Position numbers and translations under genes: made by a program
Assembly: GCF_016859125.1 (NCBI RefSeq)
Contig: NZ_CP069338.1
Span: 372,001 to 436,000 of the forward strand
Length of the DNA: 64,000 bases
Direction: 5' to 3'
Source of the DNA: Archangium violaceum
Lineage (GTDB): Bacteria; Myxococcota; Myxococcia; Myxococcales; Myxococcaceae
The notes under the pieces: model-generated
Database searches by the model: none
What the model was told of the DNA's origin: nothing
Seen by the model: only the letters and a program-made list of their open reading frames with translations
Shown here: piece by piece, positions 18,089 through 27,292 of the stretch
How the letters are laid out: every line of letters starts with the position of its first letter
Position numbering within the stretch: the stretch's first letter is position 1

Positions 18089-18595
18089 ATGGCTACCTCC
18101 CGCAAGTTCGTCAAGCCGACGACCCCCCCGAACTCGGAGATCAACGTCACGCCGCTGGTGGACGTGGTGCTGGTGCTCCTCATCATCTTCATGGTCGTCA
18201 CCCCGCTCCTCGAGAAGGACATCGAGGTGCGTATTCCGGAGACGGAAGATGTGCCCGTGGAGCAGATGCCGCAGGACAACAGCCAGCTGATCGTCAAGCT
18301 GGACGCCGATGGCACCTACTCCATCAACACGGAGCCGGTGTCGGCGGGCGACTACGTCAACAAGCTCAAGCGCATGCTGGCCGCCAAGTCGAAGGAGGAC
18401 CGCATCGTCTTCTTCGTGGCGGACGACAAGGCCAACTACGGCAAGCTCGTGGCGGCCTTCGACGGCGCCAAGCAGGCCGGTGCCTTCGTGCTGGGCATGG
18501 CCACCGAGGACATCCCGGCCGGCGCCGCCGCTCCGGCGGGGGATCCGGCGGGTGACCCGGGCGCCGCAGCGCCGGCCCCCGCCCCGGCCCCGTAG
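18089..18595 (+). CDS. exbD: ExbD/TolR family protein, second copy
   Basis: 168 residues with the same membrane helix and proton-carrying Asp as the preceding gene. The periplasmic domain (about 45-140, LIVKLDADGTYSINTEPVSAGDY) differs from the first copy, and an Ala/Pro/Gly-rich tail (about 142-168) is probably disordered. Two different ExbD proteins with one ExbB suggest a heterodimeric D2 unit inside the pentameric B channel. It starts two bases after the first exbD stop, so translation is probably coupled. Confidence 0.93.
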   Translation: MATSRKFVKPTTPPNSEINVTPLVDVVLVLLIIFMVVTPLLEKDIEVRIPETEDVPVEQMPQDNSQLIVKLDADGTYSINTEPVSAGDYVNKLKRMLAAKSKEDRIVFFVADDKANYGKLVAAFDGAKQAGAFVLGMATEDIPAGAAAPAGDPAGDPGAAAPAPAPAP

Positions 18596-18646
18596 TCTCG
18601 GTGTGATTCACATCCAGGGGCTCGTCGGTTAGAGTGGGACATTCCC

Positions 18647-19270
18647 ATGCCCGACGAGCTCCTGGTTTTTGAGCAGACCCTCGAAGCGGTCTACGTGCGC
18701 GCTCTGCACGGGCGCCTCCCGCCTGCTTGCAAGGTGCGACTGCGCGAGGCGGGGTTGGACCTGGATCAAAAACTCCGCCCGGCGTACGCCTTCGACGCGT
18801 GGATGACGTTCCTGCGCATCACGGCCGAGGAGCTCTACCCCGGCGAGTCCCTGGAGCAGGGAGCCTTCAAGCTGGGCGAAGCCTGCATCGACGGCTTCCG
18901 TGAGACGATGCTGGGGCGCGCCGTGCTCTCGCTGCTGCGCGTGCTCGGGCCCCGCCGCGCCCTCATGCGCGCCACCCAGAACTTCCGTGCGGGCAACAAC
19001 TACACCGAGTCACGTCTCAAGGAGCTGGGCCCGCGCCAGTTCGAGCTGTGGATGAACGAGGTCGGCCCCCTGCCCTCGTTCACGGCCGGCATCCTCCACG
19101 CCGGCCTGCGCACGGCCGGCGCGGAGAACATCCGCATCGACATGACCGGCTACGACGGCCACGGCTGCACCTACTGCATCAGCTGGAGCGAGGCCTCCGT
19201 CTCCTCGGGCGTGGCCGGCAAGGGCGACTCCAGGGCCGCCACCAGATCCGGATCCATCAGCTCCCTGTAG
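18647..19270 (+). CDS. DUF2378 (TIGR02265) family protein
   Basis: 207-residue member of a paralogous family nearly confined to myxobacteria. Family features visible: VFEQTLEAVYVRAL at the start, LREAGLDLDQKLRPAY, ELYPGESLEQGAFKLGE, LLRVLGPRRALMRATQNFRAGNNYTES, and a C-terminal GLRTAGAENIRIDMTGYDGHGCTYCISW. Function unknown; members are cytosolic and occur in many copies per genome. It follows exbD by 51 bases but need not share its role. The last ~25 residues overlap the convergent gene and look like read-through. Confidence 0.85.
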   Translation: MPDELLVFEQTLEAVYVRALHGRLPPACKVRLREAGLDLDQKLRPAYAFDAWMTFLRITAEELYPGESLEQGAFKLGEACIDGFRETMLGRAVLSLLRVLGPRRALMRATQNFRAGNNYTESRLKELGPRQFELWMNEVGPLPSFTAGILHAGLRTAGAENIRIDMTGYDGHGCTYCISWSEASVSSGVAGKGDSRAATRSGSISSL

Positions 19271-19830
19271 ATGAACTCCGCGATGAGGCCCGTCACCATC
19301 CAGATGGGCAGGATGTAGAGCGACGTCATCTCCCAGAGGATGGCTCCGCTGTCCGCGTAGTACCAGATGCGGTAGCCCGTCAGCTTCTCCAGGAACAGCC
19401 CGCTGATGCCCTCGAAGAGGAGGATGGCGTGGCCGTAGAGCACCGCGCGCAGCAGGGTGTGCTGGCGGAAGGTGCGGCGGTAGATGGCCTCGATGAAGAA
19501 GAAGCAGGCCACGCCGTAGATGAGGAACATCCACAGCGAGCACTGGCCGTAGGCCGTGACGACGGGCGTGTCCCAGATGTCGTTGAGCCCCAGCCGGTCA
19601 TCCACCCGCCACTGGAAGCGGAAGAGCATCTCGAGCACCGGCACGTGCCGGGCGATGCGGACCAGGTTGTAGAAGAAGATCTCCGACGACAGGCCCACCA
19701 TTCCGTAGAGACAGAAGCGGAAGATGGCGAACGTCAGCTTCAGCCGCGCGTTGCGCTTCAGGTCCGCGCGACGGACGTGGAGGGCAGGGAGAGAACTCTC
19801 CGTATGAGGAGCAGGGACGGTGTGTTCCAT
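19171..19830 (-). CDS. TMEM229 / CmpB-like polytopic membrane protein
   Basis: 219 residues with about five membrane segments. The sequence pattern GLSSEIFFYNL, YGQCSLWMFLIYGVACFFFIE, LLRAVLYGHAILLFEGISG, WYYAD and YILPIWMVTGLIAEFIY follows that of bacterial putative ABC-transporter permease (CmpB, PF06541) proteins and of animal TMEM229 proteins. Function is unknown; no partner ATPase is nearby. The ATG at 19830 was chosen because upstream sequence is not membrane-like. The 3' end overlaps the DUF2378 gene by 100 bases. Confidence 0.75.
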   Translation of the reverse strand: MEHTVPAPHTESSLPALHVRRADLKRNARLKLTFAIFRFCLYGMVGLSSEIFFYNLVRIARHVPVLEMLFRFQWRVDDRLGLNDIWDTPVVTAYGQCSLWMFLIYGVACFFFIEAIYRRTFRQHTLLRAVLYGHAILLFEGISGLFLEKLTGYRIWYYADSGAILWEMTSLYILPIWMVTGLIAEFIYRELMDPDLVAALESPLPATPEETEASLQLMQ

Positions 19831-20027
19831 GGCCCGTGAGATTAACCGAATTCCACGTTGGCCGTCCGCTTCCTGCCCTGCGGTACGAGCATGACTTCCG
19901 GATGCAGGTGCTCGACCCATGGGACGCGCCATCCGCGCCCGGGGACCTGAAGGAGAGAGCCGATCCTCGGAGAGGGACCGGTACGCGCATTGCTCCCGCG
20001 TGGCGAAAACCCTTCGGAGGGCGGGAC

Positions 20028-21662
20028 ATGCTGGCGCGGGTACGGTCGGGCGCGTTGATGGGAATCGACGCGGTGGTGGTGGAGTGCGAGGTGGATATGG
20101 CCCTGGGACTTCCCTACTTCAACGTCGTAGGGCTCCCGGAAGGGGCGGTGCGTGAGTCCAAGGTGCGCGTCGTCTCCGCGCTCAAGAACTGCGGCTTCGA
20201 GCTGCCCTCCAAGCGCATCACCGTGAACCTGGCCCCGGCGGACATCCGCAAGGAGGGCGCGGCCTTCGAGCTGCCCATCGCGCTGGGGGTGCTGGCGGCG
20301 GCGAAGCTGATGGAGGAGGAGCCCCTGTCGCACTACCTCTTCGGAGGGGAGCTGTCGCTGGACGGGTGGGTGAAGCCCATCAAGGGCGTGCTGCCTCTGG
20401 CCGTAGCGGCGCGTGACGGGGGCTACGAGGGCGTGATGGTACCGACGGCGAACGCGGCCGAGGCGGCGCTGGTGGAGGGCATCCAGGTGCTGGCCGTCAG
20501 CCACCTGCGCGAGGCCGTGGACCACCTCACCGGGGAGAAGCCCCTGCTCCCCTTCACCCGCGAGAATGCCTCCCCTGCCCGCTCACGGGCGCGCCAGACA
20601 CCCCTGGACATGTCCGATGTCCGAGGGCAGGCGGACCTGAAGACGGCACTGGAGCTCGCCGCCGCCGGAGGTCACAACGTGCTGCTGTGCGGCCCTCCAG
20701 GCTCGGGCAAGACGATGCTGGCCCGGCGCCTGCCCGGCATCCTCCCCACCATGGGTTTCGACGAGGCCCTGGAGGTGACGAAGATCTACTCCGTGCTCGG
20801 CCTGCTGGGGGACGAACAGGCGCTGATGCGCGAGCGACCCTTCCGCGCTCCCCACCACACCATCTCCGACGCGGGCCTCGTGGGCGGTGGCCCGAACACG
20901 AGGCCCGGCGAGCTCTCCCTCGCACACCACGGGGTGCTCTTCCTCGATGAGTTGCCCGAGTTCCGCAAGAACGTGCTGGAAGTGTTGCGGCAACCGCTGG
21001 AGGAAGGCGCCATCCACCTGGCGCGCGCCACCCAGCATGTCACCTACCCCTGCCGGGTGATGCTGGTGGCGGCGATGAACCCCTGCCCGTGTGGCTACTT
21101 CAACGTCCCCGGTCAGCGCTGCACCTGCAAGGAGTACCGCATCCATGACTACCACTCCCGGGTGAGCGGCCCCCTGCTGGACCGCATCGACATCACCCTT
21201 CAAACGCGCCCGGTGGAGTACCACCACATCGCCCGGAATGGCGCTGAGGAGCCGACGAACGCGTACTACCGGGAGCGCGTGGAGGCCGCGCGCGAGCGCC
21301 AGCGGTTCCGCTTCCGCGACGAGCCGGGAGTGCATTGCAACGCCCAGATGCCGGTGCGGTTGCTGCACCGCTACTGCAAGCCCTCACCCAAGGCCGCGGA
21401 GAAGCTCGAGAAGGCCGTGCTCCAGTTCGGATTGTCCGCACGCGCCCATGACCGCATCCTCAAACTGGCTCTGTCCCGGGCGGACCTGGAAGGACACGAC
21501 CGCATCGAGGAGGTGGACATGAACCTGGCCATCGGATGCCGACAGCTCGACCGGAGGGGGTGGCTGAACACCAACACCCATGGAGGCCCACCCGGCCGAC
21601 AGGACGCCTTCAGCCAGCTGCTACCCCCCGCTCGGAGCTCCCGGCACCCGGACGATCCTTGA
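20028..21662 (+). CDS. comM: YifB/ComM-family Mg chelatase-like AAA+ ATPase
   Basis: 544-residue AAA+ protein. In naturally competent bacteria ComM is a helicase promoting branch migration during integration of incoming DNA; many non-competent species have it too. The N-terminal ChlI-like domain (MLARVRSGALMGIDA, VVGLPEGAVRESKVRV) is followed by Walker A GPPGSGKT (222-229), Walker B FLDELPEF (about 306-313), the Cys-rich NPCPCGYF and CTCKEY segment, and a C-terminal lid. The start at 20028 has GGAGG 8 bases upstream; the longer in-frame extension is not family-like. The 3' end overlaps the convergent ndh gene by 53 bases. Confidence 0.93.
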   Translation: MLARVRSGALMGIDAVVVECEVDMALGLPYFNVVGLPEGAVRESKVRVVSALKNCGFELPSKRITVNLAPADIRKEGAAFELPIALGVLAAAKLMEEEPLSHYLFGGELSLDGWVKPIKGVLPLAVAARDGGYEGVMVPTANAAEAALVEGIQVLAVSHLREAVDHLTGEKPLLPFTRENASPARSRARQTPLDMSDVRGQADLKTALELAAAGGHNVLLCGPPGSGKTMLARRLPGILPTMGFDEALEVTKIYSVLGLLGDEQALMRERPFRAPHHTISDAGLVGGGPNTRPGELSLAHHGVLFLDELPEFRKNVLEVLRQPLEEGAIHLARATQHVTYPCRVMLVAAMNPCPCGYFNVPGQRCTCKEYRIHDYHSRVSGPLLDRIDITLQTRPVEYHHIARNGAEEPTNAYYRERVEAARERQRFRFRDEPGVHCNAQMPVRLLHRYCKPSPKAAEKLEKAVLQFGLSARAHDRILKLALSRADLEGHDRIEEVDMNLAIGCRQLDRRGWLNTNTHGGPPGRQDAFSQLLPPARSSRHPDDP

Positions 21663-22953
21663 GCGTGCCCGCCTCCGCCCGCTTCTCGGGCCGCACCAGC
21701 TCGAGCAGCGGACCGGTGATGAGGCGGGCCGAGCGCTTGAAGGCGATGAACGAGTACGCCCAATCCAGGAGCACGGCCAGCTTGCTGCGGAATCCGATGA
21801 GGAAGAGGATGTGGATGCCAAGCCACGCCATCCACGCGCTGAAGCCCGAGGACTGGAAACGCTGGAAGGCCACCCCCACCGCCTTGCCTCGCCCGATGAC
21901 CGCGTAGGTGCCTCGGTCCCAGTAGCGGAAGGGCTCCATCCCCTTCCCCTCCAGGTGGCGGCGGATGTTGCGCGCGGCGTGCTTCCCCTGCTGGATGGCC
22001 GCGGGCGCCACTCCCGGAATGGGGCTGCCGTCCTGGACGAAGTGCGCCAGGTCCCCGATGACGAAGACGTCCCGGCGGCCGGGAATCGTGAGCTCGGACG
22101 ACACCTTGACGCGGCCCGCGCGGTCCAGCTCCGCCCCCAACGAGCCCGCCACCGGTGAAGCGGCCACCCCCGCCGCCCAGATGATGCACCGCGATGCGAT
22201 GTGCTCCTCGCCAATGTACACGCCCGTCTCGTCGATATGGGTGACGCGCGTGTGGGTTCGCACTTCCACCCCGAGCTTCTCCAATGCCCGCCGCGCCTTC
22301 TCCGAGAGCGGCTCCGGGTAGACGGGCAGCACGCGCGGCACCCCCTCCAACAACAGGATGCGGGCCTGGGAGGGGTCGATGTTGTGGAAGTCCTTCGCCA
22401 GCGTGTGGCGGGAAATCTCCGCCAGCGCCCCCGCCATCTCCACCCCCGTGGGCCCCGCTCCGATGATGACGAAGGTGAGCAACTCCCGGCGCCGTACCGG
22501 GTCGGACTCGCGCTCGGCCATCTCGAAGGCCAGCAGCACCCGCCGACGGATCTCCAGCGCGTCGTCGATCGTCTTCAACCCCAAGGCGTACTTCGCCCAC
22601 TCGTCGTGACCGAAGTAGGAGTGCGTCGCTCCGGTGGCGATGATCAGGTAGTCGTAGGACAGCTCACCGTCGGCGAGCAGGACGCGCTTGTTGGCCACGT
22701 CCACGCCCGTCGCCTCGGCGAACAGGACCGTCGACTCCCGGCTCAACAGGCCGCGGATGGGCGAGGCGATCTCCCCCGGGCTGAGCGTGGCCGTGGCCAC
22801 CTGGTACAGCAGGGGCTGGAAGAGATGGTGGTTCTGCCGGTCCACCACGGTGACGCGCACCGGAGCGTTGCGCAGCGAACGTGCCGCGTACAGGCCGCCA
22901 AAACCACCGCCGAGAATGACCACGTGGGGGTACTTGTCGCCTTGGGTCGCCAT
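21610..22953 (-). CDS. ndh: Type II NADH dehydrogenase (NDH-2)
   Basis: 447-residue single-subunit flavoprotein that passes electrons from NADH to quinone without pumping protons. The FAD-binding VVILGGGFGG (11-20), NHHLFQPLLYQVAT (about 44-57) and the NAD-binding IIGAGPTGVEMAG (about 162-174) are present. DVFVIGDLA (FAD contact) is followed by the quinone-site AAIQQGKHAARNI. The C-terminal region (about 375-420, FLIGFRSKLAVLLDWAYSFI) is the amphipathic membrane anchor. GGGAGGAA lies 11 bases before the ATG. It is divergent from plsC, 100 bases away. Confidence 0.93.
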   Translation of the reverse strand: MATQGDKYPHVVILGGGFGGLYAARSLRNAPVRVTVVDRQNHHLFQPLLYQVATATLSPGEIASPIRGLLSRESTVLFAEATGVDVANKRVLLADGELSYDYLIIATGATHSYFGHDEWAKYALGLKTIDDALEIRRRVLLAFEMAERESDPVRRRELLTFVIIGAGPTGVEMAGALAEISRHTLAKDFHNIDPSQARILLLEGVPRVLPVYPEPLSEKARRALEKLGVEVRTHTRVTHIDETGVYIGEEHIASRCIIWAAGVAASPVAGSLGAELDRAGRVKVSSELTIPGRRDVFVIGDLAHFVQDGSPIPGVAPAAIQQGKHAARNIRRHLEGKGMEPFRYWDRGTYAVIGRGKAVGVAFQRFQSSGFSAWMAWLGIHILFLIGFRSKLAVLLDWAYSFIAFKRSARLITGPLLELVRPEKRAEAGTLKDRPGAGSSERGVAAG

Positions 22954-23053
22954 GCACTGGAACTTCCTCCCGGCGAGTGGAAATTCAACGGAATCGACGT
23001 CCGCGCGTCTCCACCGTACACGGCGGCGATGGAGCGAGCTAGAAGGCCGCTTG

Positions 23054-23824
23054 ATGAAGCTCCTGTCTCCTTTCATCGCACTCTTCCAGGCCGTCTTCCT
23101 CATCCTGTGGCTGGTGTTCTGGATTACCCTTTCCGGACTCGCGGCGCTTCTCACCCTCAACGGAGAGGTGCCGCTGATGATGGCGCGGCGCTTCTGGGCC
23201 CCCATGCATTGGCGTATCACCGGCTCGCCGCTGCTCGTGGAACCGCTGCCCGACGTCGACTGGAGCAAGCCCCACATCTTCTTGATGAATCACCAGTCCG
23301 CCTTCGACATCCCCGTGGCGTTCGCGGTGATTCCCGTGAACATCCGATTCATCGCCAAGCACGTGCTCAAGTGGGTTCCCTTCCTCGGCTGGTACATGGC
23401 GGGCACGGGGATGATCTTCCTCAACCGCTCCAACCGGCGCGAGGCCATGCGCAGCCTCAAGGAGGCCGGTGAGCGCATCCGCGCCGGCTCCAACATCCTC
23501 GCCTTCCCCGAGGGTACGCGCTCGAAGGACGGACGCATCCTCCCCTTCAAGAAGGGCTCCTTCGTGCTGGCCGTGGAGGCCGGTGTGCCCATCATCCCGA
23601 TGGCCGTCGAGGGCACCAACGGCATGCTTCCTCCCGGCAGCATCCGGCTGCGCCGCAGTCCCATCCGCGTGAAGGTGGGCCCCCCCATCAGCACCGCGGG
23701 GCGCAAGGGAGCCGATCGCGAGGCCCTCATGCTCGAAGTGCGCGACGTCATCATCCAGCTCCATCGGGACATCGGTGGTGCGGGCGGAGAGCCCCAGGAC
23801 ACATCCACCGCGGGAAACAGTTGA
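23054..23824 (+). CDS. plsC: 1-acyl-sn-glycerol-3-phosphate acyltransferase PlsC
   Basis: 256-residue membrane-associated enzyme that acylates lysophosphatidate to phosphatidic acid, the step after PlsY. It has an N-terminal hydrophobic helix pair (about 5-35), the catalytic HX4D in NHQSAFD (about 78-84), FLNRSNR for glycerol-phosphate binding, FPEGTRS (about 152-158) and PIIPMAVEGT. The ATG at 23054 gives the usual length. It is a clean PlsC; LPS or ornithine-lipid acyltransferases share these motifs and are a minor alternative. Confidence 0.92.
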   Translation: MKLLSPFIALFQAVFLILWLVFWITLSGLAALLTLNGEVPLMMARRFWAPMHWRITGSPLLVEPLPDVDWSKPHIFLMNHQSAFDIPVAFAVIPVNIRFIAKHVLKWVPFLGWYMAGTGMIFLNRSNRREAMRSLKEAGERIRAGSNILAFPEGTRSKDGRILPFKKGSFVLAVEAGVPIIPMAVEGTNGMLPPGSIRLRRSPIRVKVGPPISTAGRKGADREALMLEVRDVIIQLHRDIGGAGGEPQDTSTAGNS

Positions 23825-24184
23825 GCCAGCCCAAGAACGGCCCTTCAGGGACCCGAACGACTCGTAAACAGGCGCCTCCCCAGGCTCAGTCTTCGGCGAC
23901 TTGTTGTCCGACTGTCGGACAAGTGGAAGAGACGTGCGGCCGGAGGTCGGCATGCGCTGGCTCCGGTTGTCACCCCTGACAGGATGCTCCTCTCCTGGCT
24001 CAGGAGTTCGCTCTCGCGCACCGCTCCACCCGGCGGGACACCTCGCACCCAATGAGACGCCCGCGCACCACGTGCTCCGAGTGAGCCGGGCGCGGCACGG
24101 CCGTTGCTCATGCTCCTCGCGGCGCGCCGGAGCCATTCCGGCTCCGAGGCGCGGCCCACTCATGAAGGGCGGCGAGGTGCGACG
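23825..24184. other. 360-base intergenic region upstream of recA
   Basis: No convincing gene; short open frames here lack coding character. It contains two palindromes: a 19-base one at 23904-23922 and CTCCTG-GCT-CAGGAG at 23992-24006. No clear sigma-70 hexamers were found near either. This is long for a housekeeping recA leader and is probably where damage regulation acts. Confidence 0.6.
23904..23922. promoter_or_regulatory. Perfect palindrome TTGTCCGA-CTG-TCGGACAA upstream of recA
   Basis: Two 8-base arms with a 3-base spacer, about 263 bases before the recA start. It has the symmetry of a dimeric repressor or activator site and does not resemble the LexA box reported for Myxococcus (ending GTTCAG-like). 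Confidence 0.5.
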
Positions 24185-25227
<1,043 letters not shown>

Positions 25228-25231
<4 letters not shown>

Positions 25232-25746
25232 GCGCCAGGGGCCTCAAGCGACACCGGCACCTCAAGGCGGCGCTGGCCGGCACGCAGATACAACTGGCCT
25301 CCCTCGTCCTGCTCCATCAACTCGCCGAGCTGGTACTGGGCGTCCCGGGAGAAGCGTGCCCCGGCCCGGCCGCCCTTCACCCGGCAGGTGAGGACGCCCT
25401 CGGCGTCCACGGCGAGGGTGGCTGGCTCGAGCGCCTCGGCGGTGCGGTCGCTCAGGCGCACGGATACCCGCTCGTCCGGGGTGACATCCACGGTGCGCAC
25501 CTCGTAGGCGGCGTCCTCCACCTGGACGTAGCACCAGTCCTTGCCAATCTGGAGCTGGTAGCGCCCCTGCTCGTCGAGGACGAGCGAGGTGTTGAAGAGC
25601 TCGATGATGCGCGGGTGCTCGATGGGCTCGTCATCGTGCCACCAACGCAGCCGCGCATCGAGCCGGATGCCGCTGTCCTCGCGGGTGTGCCAGCGCTTGC
25701 CGGGGGGAGGCGGTCCCGAGGGAGGTCCTGGAGGCGGTTGGGTCAC
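25228..25746 (-). CDS. DUF1285-like protein
   Basis: 172 residues, cytosolic. After a Pro-rich start ([14 protein letters not shown]) comes a domain with the DUF1285 pattern: [33 protein letters not shown] and [15 protein letters not shown] (about 34-95). The family has a two-domain beta fold of unknown function. Convergent with recA, with the two stop codons overlapping by four bases; no functional link follows from that. The assignment rests on residue pattern only. Confidence 0.7.
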
Positions 25747-25798
25747 GTCTCGTTATCTGCTCGCCCGAAGGCGGCCGGTCAAGCCAACGCGCCCGGCC

Positions 25799-27292
25799 CT
25801 ACCAGTTCCGGACAAGCTCGGTATAGCCGCGGAAGGCCACCGCGCCCCAGAAGTTCACCAATATTCCGAAGACCACCGTGGCCAGCACGGCCCGGTTGCG
25901 CAGGGACCAGCCGCTAAGGGCGAAGAGGAGCAGGAGGTAGGGCGTGTAGTCGATGCTGAACCGGAAGCCGAACTGCATGTAGCCGTCGTTCTGGTAGAAG
26001 AGCCCGGGCAACGCGGTCACGGCCACGGTGAGCCACAGCGGCCAGTGCAGGCGCGGCCTCAGCCTCGGCACCACCAGGAAGACGAGCAGCGGCAGCGTCA
26101 GCAGCAGCGACAGGCCATGCGGGTTGTACCCCAGCCGCAGCGGGTTCAACGACACCTTCGGCAGCAGGAGGAAGGCCGCCTCCAGGTTGCGAGGCAGGTA
26201 GACCAGGTCGAAGAGGCCCCAACGGTCGATGTCCACGTTGACGCGGTTGTTGTAGAGGAACGCGTGGCCGAACTCGCCCGGGCTGCCGAAGCGGTAGAAG
26301 TTGTAGGCCGCCGCCAGCAGCGCGAGCGGTGCCGCCCCGAGCGCGAACAGGCCCAGCTTGCGCAGCGCGGGCTTCCAATGGGAGCCCAGCGCCTTGAGCT
26401 GCTCGATCCGGTCCGGACCGGGGCACAGCGCCTCCAGCACGAAGAAGAGCCCGGTGAACAGCAGCGGCGTGCGGGTGAGCGTCGCCATGGAGAAGAAGAG
26501 GCCCGCGAGCACCGGACGGTGCGCCCGCACCGCGTTGCGCACGTAGAGGCACGTGAAGGCCACGCCCATGACTTCCGCGCTGAACCACACCTCGCCGCGG
26601 ATGGACGCGTAGAAGAAGAGCGTGCCGAAGGCCAGCACCAGCGCCAGGCCCACGTTCTCCATGCGATCTCGCGCCGTCTCCCCCTCCTTCGCGAGGAAGC
26701 GCAGCAGCGAGTAGAAGAGCGCCACCGCCAGCGCCCCCACGATGACCCCGAACGAGGTGTCGTTGAACTGGTAGCCGTGCAGCGCCACGAAGGGCAGCAT
26801 CACCACCGCCGGGAACGACGGGAAGCTCACGTACCAGCGGTCCCCCGGCCTCAGCCGCCCCTCGCACCGCACCTTCTTCCCCGCCACCTCGCGCACGCAC
26901 GCCCAGTCCTCGAGGTTCGGCAACACCTCCGGGTCCAGGTCCAGCCGCCCCTCCAGCCACGCCTTCGCCTGGTACACGAAGTGGGGAGCCTCGCTCTGCC
27001 GCAGGAAGCGCTGCGAGCTGAAGCTGGCCAGCACCGCGAAGCTCACCAGGAAGAGCACCACCTCCACCCGGTACGCCGCCAGCCACATCCTCAGCGCCGC
27101 CCCCACCACCCCACCCCGCTCGTCCGAGGACACGGTGGGCGCAACGGGCTGCTCCGGAGCTCCCGGCTCCGTGGGGCGCCCGGGCACGGGCGTGGCCGTC
27201 CGAGGCTCGGCGGTGGACTCGGGAGCGGACGCCACGGACTCGGGCGTCTGCGCGGCGGATGACTTGGGACGCTTGGACTTGGAGCGGCTCAT
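25799..27292 (-). CDS. Polytopic membrane protein, GT-C glycosyltransferase-like
   Basis: 497 residues. The first ~75 are a Ser/Pro/Ala-rich cytosolic tail; then about ten membrane helices separated by short loops, with a large first periplasmic loop (about 95-160, QSEAPHFVYQAKAWLEGRL and GDRWYVSFPSFPAVVMLP) carrying acidic residues. This layout resembles lipid-linked-sugar GT-C transferases (dolichyl-mannosyltransferase type), but no signature proves it. The start ATG overlaps the cinA stop (ATGA), so the two are translationally coupled. Confidence 0.8.
   Translation of the reverse strand: MSRSKSKRPKSSAAQTPESVASAPESTAEPRTATPVPGRPTEPGAPEQPVAPTVSSDERGGVVGAALRMWLAAYRVEVVLFLVSFAVLASFSSQRFLRQSEAPHFVYQAKAWLEGRLDLDPEVLPNLEDWACVREVAGKKVRCEGRLRPGDRWYVSFPSFPAVVMLPFVALHGYQFNDTSFGVIVGALAVALFYSLLRFLAKEGETARDRMENVGLALVLAFGTLFFYASIRGEVWFSAEVMGVAFTCLYVRNAVRAHRPVLAGLFFSMATLTRTPLLFTGLFFVLEALCPGPDRIEQLKALGSHWKPALRKLGLFALGAAPLALLAAAYNFYRFGSPGEFGHAFLYNNRVNVDIDRWGLFDLVYLPRNLEAAFLLLPKVSLNPLRLGYNPHGLSLLLTLPLLVFLVVPRLRPRLHWPLWLTVAVTALPGLFYQNDGYMQFGFRFSIDYTPYLLLLFALSGWSLRNRAVLATVVFGILVNFWGAVAFRGYTELVRNW

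Noticed and set aside
21965-23472. Plus-strand frames across ndh reaching into plsC
   Set aside because: The plsC frame has a clear start at 23054. Upstream sequence is antisense to ndh, with no PlsC homology.
23992-24006. CTCCTG-GCT-CAGGAG as a recA terminator or LexA site
   Set aside because: The stem is only 6 bp without a T run, and it does not resemble a LexA box. Kept only as a minor palindrome.
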